From Anthopleura xanthogrammica (lineage: Eukaryota; Cnidaria; Anthozoa; Actiniaria; Actiniidae): DNA of 64,000 nt. Made by a program: the position numbers and the translations under genes. The notes beneath the pieces were generated by a model. The model was given only the letters and a program-made list of their open reading frames with translations, was not told the origin of the DNA and did not search any database. This document shows positions 36,643 through 51,400 of the stretch, one piece after another; position 1 is the stretch's first letter; each line of letters begins with the position of its first letter. Where the stretch lies: positions 6,509,790 through 6,573,789 of the forward strand of contig OZ025208.1 of assembly GCA_964019055.1 (NCBI GenBank). The letters are read 5' to 3'.

Positions 36643-39404
36643 TTAGTTGTTACATTTTCCTGCCAGAATACTTCGTCTTATTTGATCAACGTTTACATAG
36701 TCTTGTCGATGGATTAACTTCTTAGCGAATGCATTGCTGTCCAGTATATAACTACGAGGAGTTTCTTGCAACATAATAAAAACAATGTCATTCTTTTTGA
36801 AGAAAGGATAAAAGCAGGAATGGTGTTTTTGAATTTCGAAGACATCTCTTTTCTTGAGTGGTCTTTTTCCTCGTTTAACAACTTGCAGAACAATGATGTC
36901 GTACTTCATATAACTGTAATCTTCATCCACCAGAAGAACCTTTCCTTTAATTGCTGCATACAAAAAGAATATAGCCACTTAGGTATTCTAATGATACGCA
37001 TCCATCGCGATATTTCCTATTCCATCCCATTCCATCTATTTATCTACCCATTTTCCTGCGGGCTAATAGCCCTCCGTTCATTCGCCCCATCTATCCATCT
37101 GTCTGTCCATCAGTCCGTTTATCCAGCCGGATCCGACCTTTCACAAATCAGCTTATTCATATGTACATGCATTTATCGTACGTCCATCCATTCCTCTATC
37201 ATCAGTGCGGTTCCGCGCGTCCGTTTGTTTGTTTGTTCCTTTATTTATATTGATTTTTTTAATGCTTTAGACGATTTGATTTCGGTACTTACCAAAGTCA
37301 TACTTAGCACAGGCAGCCCTCACTGTTTTTCGAGGTCGTTCAATTGATGGAAAAGGTTCTGAGCAAAAACCTGGAAAAAAATACAACATGAAACACGTAG
37401 ACATTGACATTGACTTTGGCCCATCATTGGCCAAGTGTCTGCGGGTTATTTTCCAAACTAATATCATTGCACAACAATTATATGGAAAACCAATTCTGTG
37501 AGAACATATTCCTTGTCTTCATATGAACCCAGGTAGATATCATTATTCAATTGTTTCCCAGGGCTTGCAGTTGTCTAAATATTTTAACATAATCCAATTC
37601 ATTTAATTTCCAACCATATTCTAGTGGCACATACCTTGTGTACAGGAACATATCCTATCTTTACATTTCCGCAAAGATTTCCTTTTTTGCGACAAGTTGT
37701 AGAAAACAGTGCACTCTTTTTCGGGTTTATGATAATCATAGACTTTGATAGGAACATGCTGCACGTTACCAACCTCAAACAGACGATGCAGAGAAACCGT
37801 AACGCAAGTTTCCACAGTACTGTTGATCTGAAGAAGATAATTGACCTTTTTAATTTCGTTGCTTGTTGTGCCCATTTCAGACAATGTGATGCCACTCTTG
37901 GGAGTTTTTTCTTTCATGTATAAATATTTTAATAAAAGAACTTTAATTTTCTCAAGGAAATGTCATGTGGTCTGAAATGGACAATTTGTATACGAAGCTA
38001 CAGAGGTCTCAGTATTGATGGCCCTTTTCAATAAATCATGTCTTTGCAATTGCCTAGCATTATTATATTTTAAACAATATCTGAATCTGCACACATACTT
38101 ACACCCATTTTCAAAATTACGCGATTTGGACGAATCCAGTCGTCTTGAATTTTGGCTTCCGTCAATCAAAGTCAGCACGGGCCAATTCAAAAGAAATTAA
38201 AAACCAACCACACCCCAATTCTATTGTTTGATGTAGGTTTTGAGATCCAGGGTAAGACCTTCATTCTTAAAGCTGGGGGCGGCTTTGATTATCAGCAGGA
38301 GAGTGCGGGGCTGAATTCAAACCCTGGCAAGGTTTTAAATTTAAAATTCAAGACCTGTCCCCGACTGGTTTTTAAATCGGTTCAAACTCACGGGCTCGGG
38401 CTTTCATTGAAATTCAAGACCAATGTCGACGGCTCTTGAATTTCAATGAAAGCCCTCGCCCTATAGTTTGAACCTTTATTTCCCAATCTTATAGACAACT
38501 GTTCTCACGCCTGTAGCGAACAAGATATTTCAGTAAATGCCGTTCGATAAATACATTTTTGAGTTTGTTTTCAAACCTGATCGTTATCGATTTGTTTAGT
38601 TTTATCCAAATCTAGGAATAACTATTGGCACTTATTATTCTGGATATATTCCCTCCCCCTTTTTAATACAACTTCTAGTTCACCTGCTAGAACCTTTTGA
38701 TACAAGTATCTTGGTATCAGAGATCTTACCTGATGCAAGTAAAATGAAACAGCTATGTCAGACGACTCATAATTGGCTATCGTAGTATTCTGTTCATTTT
38801 TCGTCTGAAACATTAATAAAACTGTCTCTGATTAGCTGAAAACATTTAACCAACCTTAGATTGCGTGTGAGCTTGACATGATAAATGTATTTTGCTCCGG
38901 TTTTTCTGCTCACACAACGGAGATTTGAATATGGTTTGGTGTTAATTAATAATCAATTTTTAAAATATTTTTTCTCGATTTATTATATTTATATTAAAAC
39001 GTTTGTGGAGTAATAGGGATGTTAAACATAGAGACAAAAGATGCGACGACGGAGGCTATCTTGCCAATCATGCACAGAATCCTAAAATCTGTGGTTATCG
39101 TATTTTGTGGCCTACACGTCGATGACAGCAAATACTTTCTTTCGATGTTGTGTCCACAACGTGCGTCTTCTTTCTGACTATTTTTGCAATGTAGCCCTTT
39201 TTTAAATCAAACTTATTCGCTGGATAGATACCACTCCCTTACTTGATTTAACCTCCTTATCCAGATCCACCAAGCGGTTTTATAAAAAGCTAAATTTGTG
39301 CGTGTGTATGACAAACCTTTTCCAGTTTGTTTTCATCTGCAGCGAAACCAGTTAGAATACCAATTTTGATGACGGTCTTTCCAGCTTTTCCAGGCTTCTT
39401 ATAT
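36643..39404 (-). CDS. Gene C exons 35-39: end of MG8 and NTR/C345C domain
   Basis: Exons: 39317-39404, 38730-38804, 37635-37827, 37293-37370 and 36643-36953. They contain [16 protein letters not shown], then KECTVFYNL with the MG8 cysteine kept, then [12 protein letters not shown]. The NTR core ends AGKCNN and a TAA stop. A polyadenylation signal lies about 20 nt after the stop. Confidence 0.87.
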
Positions 39405-42400
39405 CTAATTATCAAGTGAGATAAGTTTTAAACGACTGGAAACTGGATGAACTGTTAAATTTCAAGACGAAGTTAAACCCATGAGTTTTTATTTAACTTA
39501 CTGAACACAGGTTGTAACAAGGAAAGTATTCGGCGCGATCGAGGGTTCAACCGTTTTCCAGTTCTCCTTATTTCGATGTCGATTTTTCCTCGTCCTTTTT
39601 TTATTCTTGCCTTTTTTCTTTTTGACTTTTCTCCTGTTTTTTGTTTTTAATGTTTGTTTCTTTGGTAGTGCTGTAGCCCTACTTGGTCGAATTCGTACCC
39701 TCTTTTTAGAAGAGGAAGTAAAAAACAACACCCTTCTTGTTCCCGCATCGACAACCTTTACAGTCAAGTTAAAATCGCAGCCCTTATTTCTTTTCCTTTT
39801 GACCTTATACTGCCATTTAATCTGGAATGAAAGTTTGATATCCAAAACAATATTCAAGATTACATCCAACCACTTAAAATAATAGTTGGGTTGCAAATGC
39901 AACGTAAAGATAGTCAACCAGGCTAAGGATATTGCCTTGTTACATTACTTACTTGCATTTGACCAATTCCTGTACCCATTGTCTCAACATTCAGGTTTTC
40001 TCCTACGTATGACGAAATCTAAGACAGAAATGGCACTAGCTTGAAATTTAACATTTCTTAAGAACATGTTTCATATTAAACAGTAACAGGCACAGTTTTA
40101 GCAACAACAAAAAAACTTTGACCAACAGACTTGCATTACAATGTTCTTATGATATATTATGATGTTTTAGAAAATTTATTAGTAGTCGGCTAAAAACTTT
40201 CTTTTTTCATAAGACACTTCTGTATTGTGGTCTCGCTTCGGGAGAAACAATTAAATTAATTCATAGAATTTTGCAGTGTTGCCGTTAATGCAACTGGTTT
40301 GTCGAACTCGGAAAAAGCTTATAATATGCAAAAAGGATTTGGGCATAACGGAATCATGATTTTGCTTGTTGGTTGGTTGTTTTATTTCCAGCCAAACTTA
40401 CATCAACTTCTTGTTTTAAGAAAGCATTATCCTTGGTAATCTTCAGCTGCCTTTTCTTCACCCTAATCGTTAGATTAACCTTCTCAACTTGTTGGCAGTA
40501 CTTGGCAAGAAATTCAACAGCAACACGCCTGTCCTGTTGATTACAATTCATTCACTTTTAGTATTTAACAATACTTGTAAAGTTTCTTTTGGCATTGTAA
40601 TATTCTATGTAGATTTGATATGATTCAATAGTTTAAGATAACTGTATACGTAGTGTATGTTGTAACTCATGGGAATATGTTTTGGCATGAAAAATATATT
40701 TCGCTACACTGTTTGCAGATTAGTTTTCGCCCTCCGGATGAAAAATATCGTCTGGTCGCAGGATCGTTTGCCAACAGGTGGTGTTCCAATAACATTTGTA
40801 AAAATCCGAGTCTTCCGCTTACCGCAATAGATCCAAATTCTTGTTGTTCGCTTAGCCATAGGGAAATAGGACCAGCATACTCCAATCTGCTCATAGACAC
40901 TTGAGTGAGCAGTGCGTAACCAGCAGTCTCAATGTTACGAGTCCTTGATCCTGTCTCCCAATACAGACTAGATGTCGCTGCAAACAAATAGATCCGTATA
41001 GGAAATATTTTCATTTATGCTTTCTTCTTTGTACCGTTTTGCACAATTTATGATTTAAATGGATTTAGATTCTCTATTGATAATTTGAACTGCAATTTGA
41101 TCCACAGCATGACTTACCCGTGTCATTTATTGTCATTTTAAGCATTTTCTGGTTGGTTTGAAATTTTGCTGTGCTATTCACTACATTTAATGCATATGCA
41201 GTCAAAGCTAGGTTGTAGGTACCCACTATACTTTGCACTCTTCCCTCTAGATATGCCGTTCCACGTAAAATAGCCTGGTCTTCAAACTTCAGTATTGTTG
41301 AAGAAAGAAAAAAACAACAACAGTTAATAAAGCCCATTTCATATCAATATCAATATCACACCAAACAGTCCTTCTCGTGACTACATCCACCCAGGTGATC
41401 ATGATACAAATATTGCTTCTTCGACAAATATTGTTACTTCGATAAATATCCATTCACCTGGGTTCAGACTTTTCTTTACAATGCTTTTATGTTTAATTTC
41501 CACGTGAACAAGAGGCTAGTCAGTCCAGAACAATAGTTATCAGTCAAACTGTTCGCTATATTTCGATTCGGTTTATAGTGAACATAAGGCTCAGATCAAA
41601 CGTCGATCTTCACATTAGCCAATCGCATTGAAAACAATGGATAATAAAATGGTCTTCCTCCGATATCATTATAGGTTCGGCTCATGAGAAGATCGACGTT
41701 TGAACATGATGGCCTAAGTCTTAGTCGTATTTAAATTTGTGCTTGTGCTTACCCAACCTCCACAGTGGCATTCCTTCAGTGAAATTAGAACAAATGCTGT
41801 CAAAGTAGCATTACTTGTAAAACGGCCATTTCCCTTCAAGGATAATAAAAATATTCAATATATACTTGTTTCAGAATCCAATAAAACATCTAGGAATAAA
41901 TGATATAACACTAACTTAGGCTATATAATAAGCTAAGCTAAAGAAAGATTTTTCCAAGAAGTTTGGAATACAAATCTCACTCTTTGGTCTTCAGTAAATG
42001 CGCCATCTCTTCTTTGCTTCGTTAATAGCCATTTGGCAGCTTTACATAAAACATTTCTGTCAATGTCTATGCCTTGTAACTGGCTGGCTTGGCAGAAGAC
42101 TTTTGCAGCAAAGGCTGTCAACCTTAAAATTATGGATTTAAAAAATATTTATGAACCATTACTAAACTTGCAGCGAGTAGGCTATTGGCCAAGATAATTC
42201 ATTGTCTATTCATCAATCGTATTCAAAACATATTAGTCAAATTTATTTAGAACACTTATCTTACCAGGTGCCGCTACTTTCATTGGAACGCGAAGCGAAA
42301 GAACCATCCATTTTACGGTAAGCTAATTCTTTCCTATATCCTGGAAGTTTAAGTGGTAAATTGAAAGGTCGTTTTTCTCTATTCGATCTTCGTTCTTACG

Positions 42401-45400
42401 TGAAGTCATAGATAAAGAAAACCACAACTTTTAATTTTAGTTAAACTTATTTTGGCCGTTATTTTGGTGGACATCATATATCCACCAGAGAGTTCTCGCC
42501 ATGCATTTACACTAAAAGATTGTAAACTTCTTTCGCCCATAGCTCCTTTCCATGGTCACAAGAGTTGTTTTTTGATTGGTACCGGGGGAAAAATGTTGTC
42601 TCAAATAAAATACGCCTCTGTTTTTAAGAAACAAACGTGGTTGAAAACTAAGAATTGAGAACTCGGAGTCTACAAACCAAATCGGAAATTTGTAATAATG
42701 TTTTATGTATTACCTTTCATAATATAATCACTCTTTTTATTTTCCAAGTCTGCAGTCATCTGTTTTGTCTTCGTCAAATAAAGAAACGCATAAATGTTTG
42801 GGGCAATTCGCATCATGTTCTCTTCGCCGTTACCACCAGGCAACTGCAAAATCCGCTCTACATCTCCTGATTCAAGGGTAGTATAGGCCTCTTCAATAAC
42901 ATTACCTAAAAAATATCATAGTAAGGCATTCTTTTCGGTTTGGCAATCATAAATTTTTCGATGTTTAATATTCATTTATTTACCTTTGAAATAGGCCTTG
43001 GCTGAAATTGATCCTGAAATGGCGTATTTTGGGACCTGTAATCTGACTTGGGTCATTTGCAAATTTGTTGTTACGTTGTTTCCATCTATTATTTGATAGA
43101 AGCAGGTAATGTGAGTCAGACAATCAGACTTTCACTTTAACCTACCTTTTCTGGTTACATTTGGCCAGCATTTTTGCAGATAAGACATGCACCGACGGAG
43201 TAATTTTCGCGATTTGGAAATACAATATTATTATATAATCGGGCCTTTTCATACATACCTTTTCGATTTAGAATAAATGATTTTGTGTGCCTTTTTTCTT
43301 CTTCTTCAGACTAAAGTTAATTAATTAAAATTGGAAATAAGTAAAGACATAAAATTGAAAAAAAGCTACCGATTTATTTTTTTATTATCGTCTTTTTTAC
43401 TCGTCTGTTTTATTTCCAGTAACCGAAATCAACCCGTCATCAATTTCTATCTGAAGGAAGACTCCTGCTTCGGAAAAATAGAAAATCCTGTATCTTGACA
43501 CATATGTTTATTTTTTCCTTGGCGACTTCAATGTCCTTTACTTACAACAACGAGTAGGCGTTTCCTGACAAAGTCGTCTCCAAGTTCACCGAAAGCTATA
43601 ACTTCAACATATGTAAAACCCTCTTTGATTGGAATAAGTGTAATAGGGAAAGAAATTGCATCATTCGACGGTATATCGATCACTCTGGTCGTTAATCTCG
43701 TGGTTTTGCTAGTGCTCAAAGTTGTTGGTGGAGTCACAGAGCAGAAGCTTTTATCTTTCTTCAGGAATATATGAACCTGGAATTAAAATCAAATTTTACC
43801 TGTAATACTATAAAACATTTCAAATAGCTTCGAAGGCTTTTGACGGCTGTAGCACTAGTACTGTCAGTATATATACTGTGTGTCTATTCAACTGCCAATT
43901 TCAGCTTTTGATTGTGTGATAAGTTGATTGGTTGGTTGGTTGGTTGATCATTTGGGAAGATCACCTGTGCTTTACTTGTATTAAGATATTTGTTTGCTTA
44001 GGCTCAGTTCTGACGTGTCGATCTTCTCATTAGCCAAACCTAATGACATCACAGAAAACCGCCTTATTATCAATTGTGTTTTCAATGCGTTCGGCTCACG
44101 TGAAGATCAACGTTTGAACTGGGCCTTAGCTATGGTTTAACATTATTTTAATACGCCATACTCTCTAGTTCGAGTCTCATTGGGGCCTCCAACTGAAAAC
44201 TCATAACCATAAACACGTTAAGTGCTGCATGCATGCCCGTTTTATCCGCTTATTCTTGTAACCCATATATTATTAATTTTAAGACGGATAAGCATTGTAA
44301 GCTAATTGCAACCTGTATCTTACCGAAACAGCATATCTCTTGTAATTAAAAATAGTGGCAAAGATAGTGATTTCTTCTCCTCTCTGTACAGAATATGGCA
44401 TGGAAAGATAGATGAAGAAAGGTTTGGAGGTTGTGATGTGTAGTGGTTTAGCAATACCAAAACCAGTTGTATTGGATACTCCTATCGCCTGCACAACCCA
44501 TGTTGTCATGGTATCTGGTAAGGTGACAGGTAAGAACGCTGAACCACATTGGTGCTCTTTATTGAAGCCAATATAGCGGCACGTTAAGTTGTTTTCTTTG
44601 TTGCTAACGGTGAAAAAGAAATTGATTATTGAATATCTCAGTGAGGCATATTTAATCATTCCTTTAATTATGATTCGGGACACTGGACGAAAAATCAGAT
44701 TCACTCATCTTCTCTCGGTGCAAATGTGGTGCAAATATGGAAAAAAACATATAGAAAACCTAAAGCAAATCTGGTGAGTACCACATTTACTTATGGGTGA
44801 AAATATGTTAAGCAAATATGGTATTCACCAGATTTTCTTTAGATTTTCTCTATCTTTGCACCACAATCGCACCGAGCGAAGATGAGTGAATCTGATTTTT
44901 CGTCCAGTGGGAGTTCTTTCGAAGAACATAAACGCTAGATATACAGTATAGCTAAAGATATAGACAAAACTTATCTTTTATCTGCGCTGCATGTTTGTGC
45001 AGATATGTGATGTTTATGTTTTATTGCGGCATCGTTGTTCGAATAAAACAAAATGCTTTGGCGGGTTCGAAAAAACGATACTTGTACTTAACCTAATAGA
45101 CCTTTCCCGATTTCGCTTGGATAGGCACGGCGAATAGTTCCAAGTCGAAACTGAATTTCATGATTATTTTATTGTTTTGTGATCATGCAAGCGAATTCGG
45201 GAAAGGTATATTAAACTAATTATCTTGCTTACCGGTATAAAAAGACCTCCAGTTATCATAATTGCCTATTTTAGAAACGAGTGGTAGACTAGAGAGAGTG
45301 TGGTCGCTCAAAGGCGTCTGGGGTCGTTACACTGGATACTTTGCTATTGGATTCGTATAAATATAACTTGTTTCGAAAACTATTATTCCATCCCACGATA

Positions 45401-48400
45401 TGGCAGTAACATTTACCCATGTTTGTTAATATCACACCGATAATCGTGTGAAACAAAAGGAAAGCGCTTGCGCGACGACACGCCCCCCAGTCTAATTTCG
45501 TTTTTAATATGGGGAATTATGCATTATGTTCGGCACATGACAGGATGTAGAAAGCTGTCTGAATCAGTTACTCATAGGGTGCCGCATAATGCGGCAAGTC
45601 CTGCCGAACTCAAAAGTACTTGCTTTACCATAATATAAATACCGTACCAAACTGATTCAAGCGCCCATCTTTTGGTAGATTTAAAAGTTTCATCTAGTTT
45701 GGTACATGAGTGGCTACTTTCATGGGATTGTTTATCCCAACCCCCTTTAAGTTTCGAGATATATGCTGACCTAATTTCCAAGTCGTTGTTAATCCAGGTT
45801 TCCGGAAAATACAGGCGCTGGATAAACAAATCAAAGTCAGGATCCATATCTTCATATTCCTCGAAGAAATCTAATAAGCCTAATTTCATGCAATGATATA
45901 AATGAACAATTATCAAAAAAAGAAGAGAAAAAAAAAGAAACACAGAACCAAAAAACCTTAAAATTGTAAATAAACGGCAAAACAAAACATAATTAATAAT
46001 GGTATGTGGTTCAAATAAGCGCATGCGCAAACAAATCGTATACATGTATGTTTACAACTCAAACAAATACTGCTATTCTCAATAGAATAACAGGTGAAAT
46101 GGAAAGACATCCCCAACTAAAAAAGGCCAGAGATGTTTTCTTAATGATGCCGTTATTAATGTTTGCGATTTTGAAATTCCATGTTAATTTCAATATATCG
46201 TTTTGCACGTTTAAAGTTTGCATTATGCCTACCTATTAATCTTTTGATTCTTCGGCGTTGATCTTTGCAACCTAAAGTGAAAATTTGAGATCATTGAATG
46301 AATACTGGACTGCACTATTGCACATTTATCGATGCTTTTTTTTTTATGACATTTCAAATATTCGTTTTTGCTTTTTTAGGATGCTCATACTAAATCAGTA
46401 CTGAACAGTTGTAATTCGAATATCTAATATTAATCGAACAGTCGATTTTCTCCGATGATAAAGGGTCAATGGCTGCAAGATAGTAAAAAAATTAAAAAAG
46501 AATAAGACAAAACAAAACAAAATATAACAGAGAAATACAAAACAGAAATTGCATTGGACTTCTCATACCGTGATTTCCAGAAACCACGATATCATGCGAC
46601 AGCATCACCATTCCAGTATTCTGAAATGCGCAAGACGCAAGAACACGCAAAGGATTATGCAGTTTTTTAAGTATTTTGATCATCTTGGGGTGCAACCACG
46701 TGACTCAAAATCCCCTGCGACATAAATAACAAAGAAACAGCCGCCATCTTTGTTTATATAACAAGATAATCATAATGAGGAATGCTTTGTATTGTCAACC
46801 AACATGGCGGCTAGTGACTTAACATGCACTCCAAGAATTGTCTATATGTGTAGTTTACGTATTACCTTAACAACGTCCACTGAATTTCGACCACTTCCAG
46901 CACCACAACCAAGGTTGAGATATCTTAATTTATTAAACACCTTTGTACAGAAGAAACAAATATATTCAGTAATTGATTCATCGTCACCGTCAGCCGTCAT
47001 TATCGTTGCTGTTGCGATTCCCCCTCTATTTATCGTGCCTTCTAAGAGAGAGAAGGGAAAAGTGGGGATAGAGAATGCAAAACCCATTTTATAATATATT
47101 CTGACCAACATTTTCATTGTGATTCTTCTCAATCATCATCCTCATCTTTATACTCATCCTCAAATTATACGCTCGACAATAATATTTATAGATATAATTT
47201 TGCTGTCAGCTTACACTTTCTGCAGTGAGCATGTTGCTTTTACTCAAAAGATAAACACTTTGGTCGACTCCAAGGAGACCCACTTTGGTTCCCATGGTAC
47301 CCAAGATCTTGATGTTGTACGGCATTGAAGGAGGTTCTTGGTTCCTCCGGTCGGAGCCCATCAAAAATATCTGCAGGAAAAATCAGTTATACTTGTTTTT
47401 CTTATTTCGTATTTTTCACGACAAGTGAAATACCTCAGTCGCTCTCTAAAAACTTATTTATTGGATCATGATCATACTTTTTGTGTCCTCATGTACTTGT
47501 GTATACGCCTATTTGTATATCCAGAAACTCTAAATATTGACAAACCTAGTAAATGAAGGAGTGTATGAACAAGCATCTTTCTTTGATATCAAGCAATATC
47601 TGCCCTTTAACATGAATGAGAATCATGGTGGTGATGATGATGATGATGTCAATAGCAGTGTTACGGGGATGCTGAGGATTATACATACAATGTGTAAAGA
47701 ATTGTTAATAGTGTTAAACTTACAGGATTTGGAAATTCATCTTCGACTTCCAAAAGGATGCTATCAGAGACGACTCTTCCTGTCTCCTTGCTGACATAGT
47801 AAGCAAACAAACGAGCAGACGGAGACATTGCTGGCGTTACGTTAAAAGAAATCGAGGTGATAATACCAAGGAGCTCTTTGATGGTTGCATTGTAAACTAT
47901 TTGCCCTCTTGATATCACCTAACATATAATAAGGGCACAACATATCATGAGTCTTGGTCATGATGTAGCTTTGATAGAACTCAGCATCGCGCGCGTTTTG
48001 ACCACACAGGACCAGATGGAAGGCAGAACTAAGTAAATATGCCGGTTTGGATGGCATTATCAACAGCTTCACATAATGGAGCTCCCATTCGTCTTTTAGT
48101 GTTTGATCCAGATGGGATTTGTTTTGTCCTGATCTTGCGTTTTTGGCATTCTAGGCAAAGACTAATGCTTAGTTAATTACGATACTAGGCTTCGGAGAAT
48201 AATTTTTTTGTAATGTTAATACCCACCAAGTAAGAAAGCTGGTCTACCGCTTTACTAGCCAATACTGCATCACAGACGGCGTTAGTTCCTACCTAAAAAT
48301 AAATAACTTGTCAAACCCAATTCCTAATCCTAAAATTGTCAAACAAGGAGTTACACCCAATTTCATAACTACGTGACCAGCCCAAGACGTCAGGGTTTTT

Positions 48401-51400
48401 GGCTTCCGTCGATCAAATATTTACTAGCTCAGACCGTGGAAAATTTTATTGACGGAAGCCAAAAACTCAGACGATTCAAATTATAGCTAGCAAGTTGGGT
48501 CGCATGATTAAGAAAATAGATATAAACGTATAAGTACTTTATATATGTAAAGTACGATAACAAAAAGGGTATATTTTCATGGAATATGAAATATGTTTAA
48601 TGGAAAATAATATTAGAAACCAAAATAATAATGATAATAATAGTAATTATTATTACACTTATAAAGCCCAGATTAGCATTTAATGTTGATATGTGCAATT
48701 CAGTACAAAAAGAATATAGAATGGCCCAAGTATAGTAACATAAAAAGATAATAGAGAGATAATAATATATAATAGCAAATAATAACAAAACATCGGGAAA
48801 AATGTGTCAACAAATAGACATCTAAGATTTCAAGACTCACGCCCCCACATGCCAGCTTATACAAATCGTCAAATATAAGGCCTCAAAATCACAGCCTTTT
48901 TTGGGTTCAAGAGAAATAGCTTGACAGAGACGAGATCAAGCCAGAAAATTGGCTCTCTGAAATAAAACAGACACTGTCAAAAATGCACGATGGATTCAAA
49001 AGCCCCGCGCTTTTCTGAACATTTTGATGTGTAATGCATAGCAAAGCGTAAAGATTTCGATAAGTATTATGGTCGATTTTTCAAGACCAAACAAATTGTT
49101 GGCCACATACATTCTCTGTCACGACACAGGTCTAGGAAACGTATTGAAGTTGGCGGCACAATTGTAGATTTAGAAATGTCTTGCTGGACACAGTACCGAG
49201 GGAAGTCCTTTGTGTTTGTGTGTGAGGCTTCTCTGGTAGGTGCTTTTATCTATATCATTAAGGGTTTTGATTCGCATAAAACGATTATCAAGGTGGAAAA
49301 GAGCAAATGTTCCAAATGTAGGAAAATAGGCTATTTTCCAGATGTATATAAATATACACGGTATTACGTACTCTAGCTGGTTTGTTTGTCTGTCGTAATT
49401 TCATCAGCTCGCTGGATTCAGATGCAATCACCAGCAGTTCCTTGACAGCATTATGTTCTTTGGGTATGTTTTGCGAATTTGTTTTTACCTGTTTTGATAC
49501 AAAGTATAAGAAAGCTTTCCAAATTATCCAATTATGGCTCTCCGCAGCAGGAGGCACTTTAAGCTATATAGTTTCTGTAACTTCGTTGTTTTTACTGGAC
49601 AGGGTTGTTAGCCCAGCGCAAAACCCCCAATTTGGAGGGAATAATAAAGCTTGCATTGAAAAAAAATCATTATGTTATCGGATTCTCCATATATACCTCT
49701 ATTCGTAGCATTTTAACTTGTCGTGCAATATTGATGACAAACTCTGCTCTACCGTTTTCGTCAGTGTTTGCCCTATTCAAATCAAATATACTGCCTTGCA
49801 TTTGTTTCGATACACTGATCTTCATCCCACCATTTCCAAAGGCTTTAACCAGCAACTTCATTGGAATCCTTTTGCGGTTTGACCATCGGTGTACTTTACT
49901 CTCACCTGACGCAAAAAGAGAGTAAGTAATAAATATGTCATACATAAATACTTAAATAATATCAAATAGGGATACATGGTGTGACTAGGTTGCTAACACA
50001 CACACACACACACATACACACCCTTTCGGTATTATGATAATGAGAATAAAAAATAATCCAAATTTGAAGTGTACGTTAAAATCGGCCTTTCAAAAAGTAG
50101 CCAACCCTTTATGGCGGATATATCAAACCTTCAGCTATTGCCTGTACGCTATTGTTGAAAAAAAAAAACACGTTATATGGGACTATGATCTTTCACACTT
50201 AACTAATTGTGTATTCACTAGACAAATATTTTGCTTAGGTATTTACCGATATTGAAAATGGTAATCCTGGTTTAAAGTACCGCGCTGTGTTGACGTATTC
50301 AATACGGTACGGCGTCGTCACAAAGTAGACCAAGTTCTCCACCGCTCTCTCTGTTTTACCTGTGGATTTCTCTGTCACATCAGCCTCGATGTGAAGACGA
50401 TGACCCTCCAGATGTGGCAACCACTTTTTTTGCAACAAGCTTTTTATACGATTCGTCTTTAGTAAGACGTCAAATAGTCCATCACGCAGCTATATAGTTA
50501 AGCAATATTTAATGAACAGTCTGAGTCACAATTCACTAGATTTAAAATTTGTTGAGTGTATTCGCACTGACTGCTAAAATATGTTTAAAGCTTTTTTACT
50601 ATTACAGTAGTAATAGTGGAAGCTACAGTACTTAGATACAACTAAATACAACACAAACAACTAAAGAAAAAGTATGGAATGGTATGATAATAACAGCTGT
50701 ATGTATGACAAAGGTTTTTTTCTATCTTATTAGCTGTAATTTAAAAAAAAAGATGATTGACCTTTCCATAGTTTTGGCTACGGAGAGAGAGCCGTGAAAA
50801 TTGTTTATTTGTTCTCAACTGGTTAGAAGCCAAACCAATTCATCGAGTAACTGAATGACAGTCACATGTAGCAAACAGATGTAAAAAGAAATCTCTGAAA
50901 AATATTTGTAAAATTTGTAAAAGTGTAACACTTACTTTTACTTTAAAGGAGAAAAGAGGTGAAAAATTTTCCATTGGTTTTGCCTCAATATTCAATCGTA
51001 TAGTTGCCATGCCTTGAACCATTCTTCCATTTGAATATCTGCAACAAATTGTATAACCGAATAATGCTACTACTAAATCTAGATCAGATTGTTTTATTCA
51101 AAAGAAAATATATCGGAATCGTTGTGGTACGGTAGTGGTGAGGTGTTGGTATGGTAGTGGAGCTGCGGTACTTTAGTTGTGGTAGCACTATTCTACCATT
51201 AAACAATAGTCCCTTTCACAGTTCCCTGCGCCACCTTGAAAGTTAGCCTTGTCATCGAAGCGAGACGCCCGGTGAGCTTGCAATGAAATGTACATGTGGA
51301 TAATTGTTCAAGTCGTAAAAAAGGTCTCTATCATTGCAAGCTTACCTTTCGTCTCGCTTTGATTGCAAAGCAACCACTACCTTTCAAGATGGCGCAAAGA

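Noticed and set aside
36766..37347. Long open frame on the plus strand (193 codons)
   Set aside because: It lies opposite the NTR exons of gene C, has no domain signal and no splice or promoter context.
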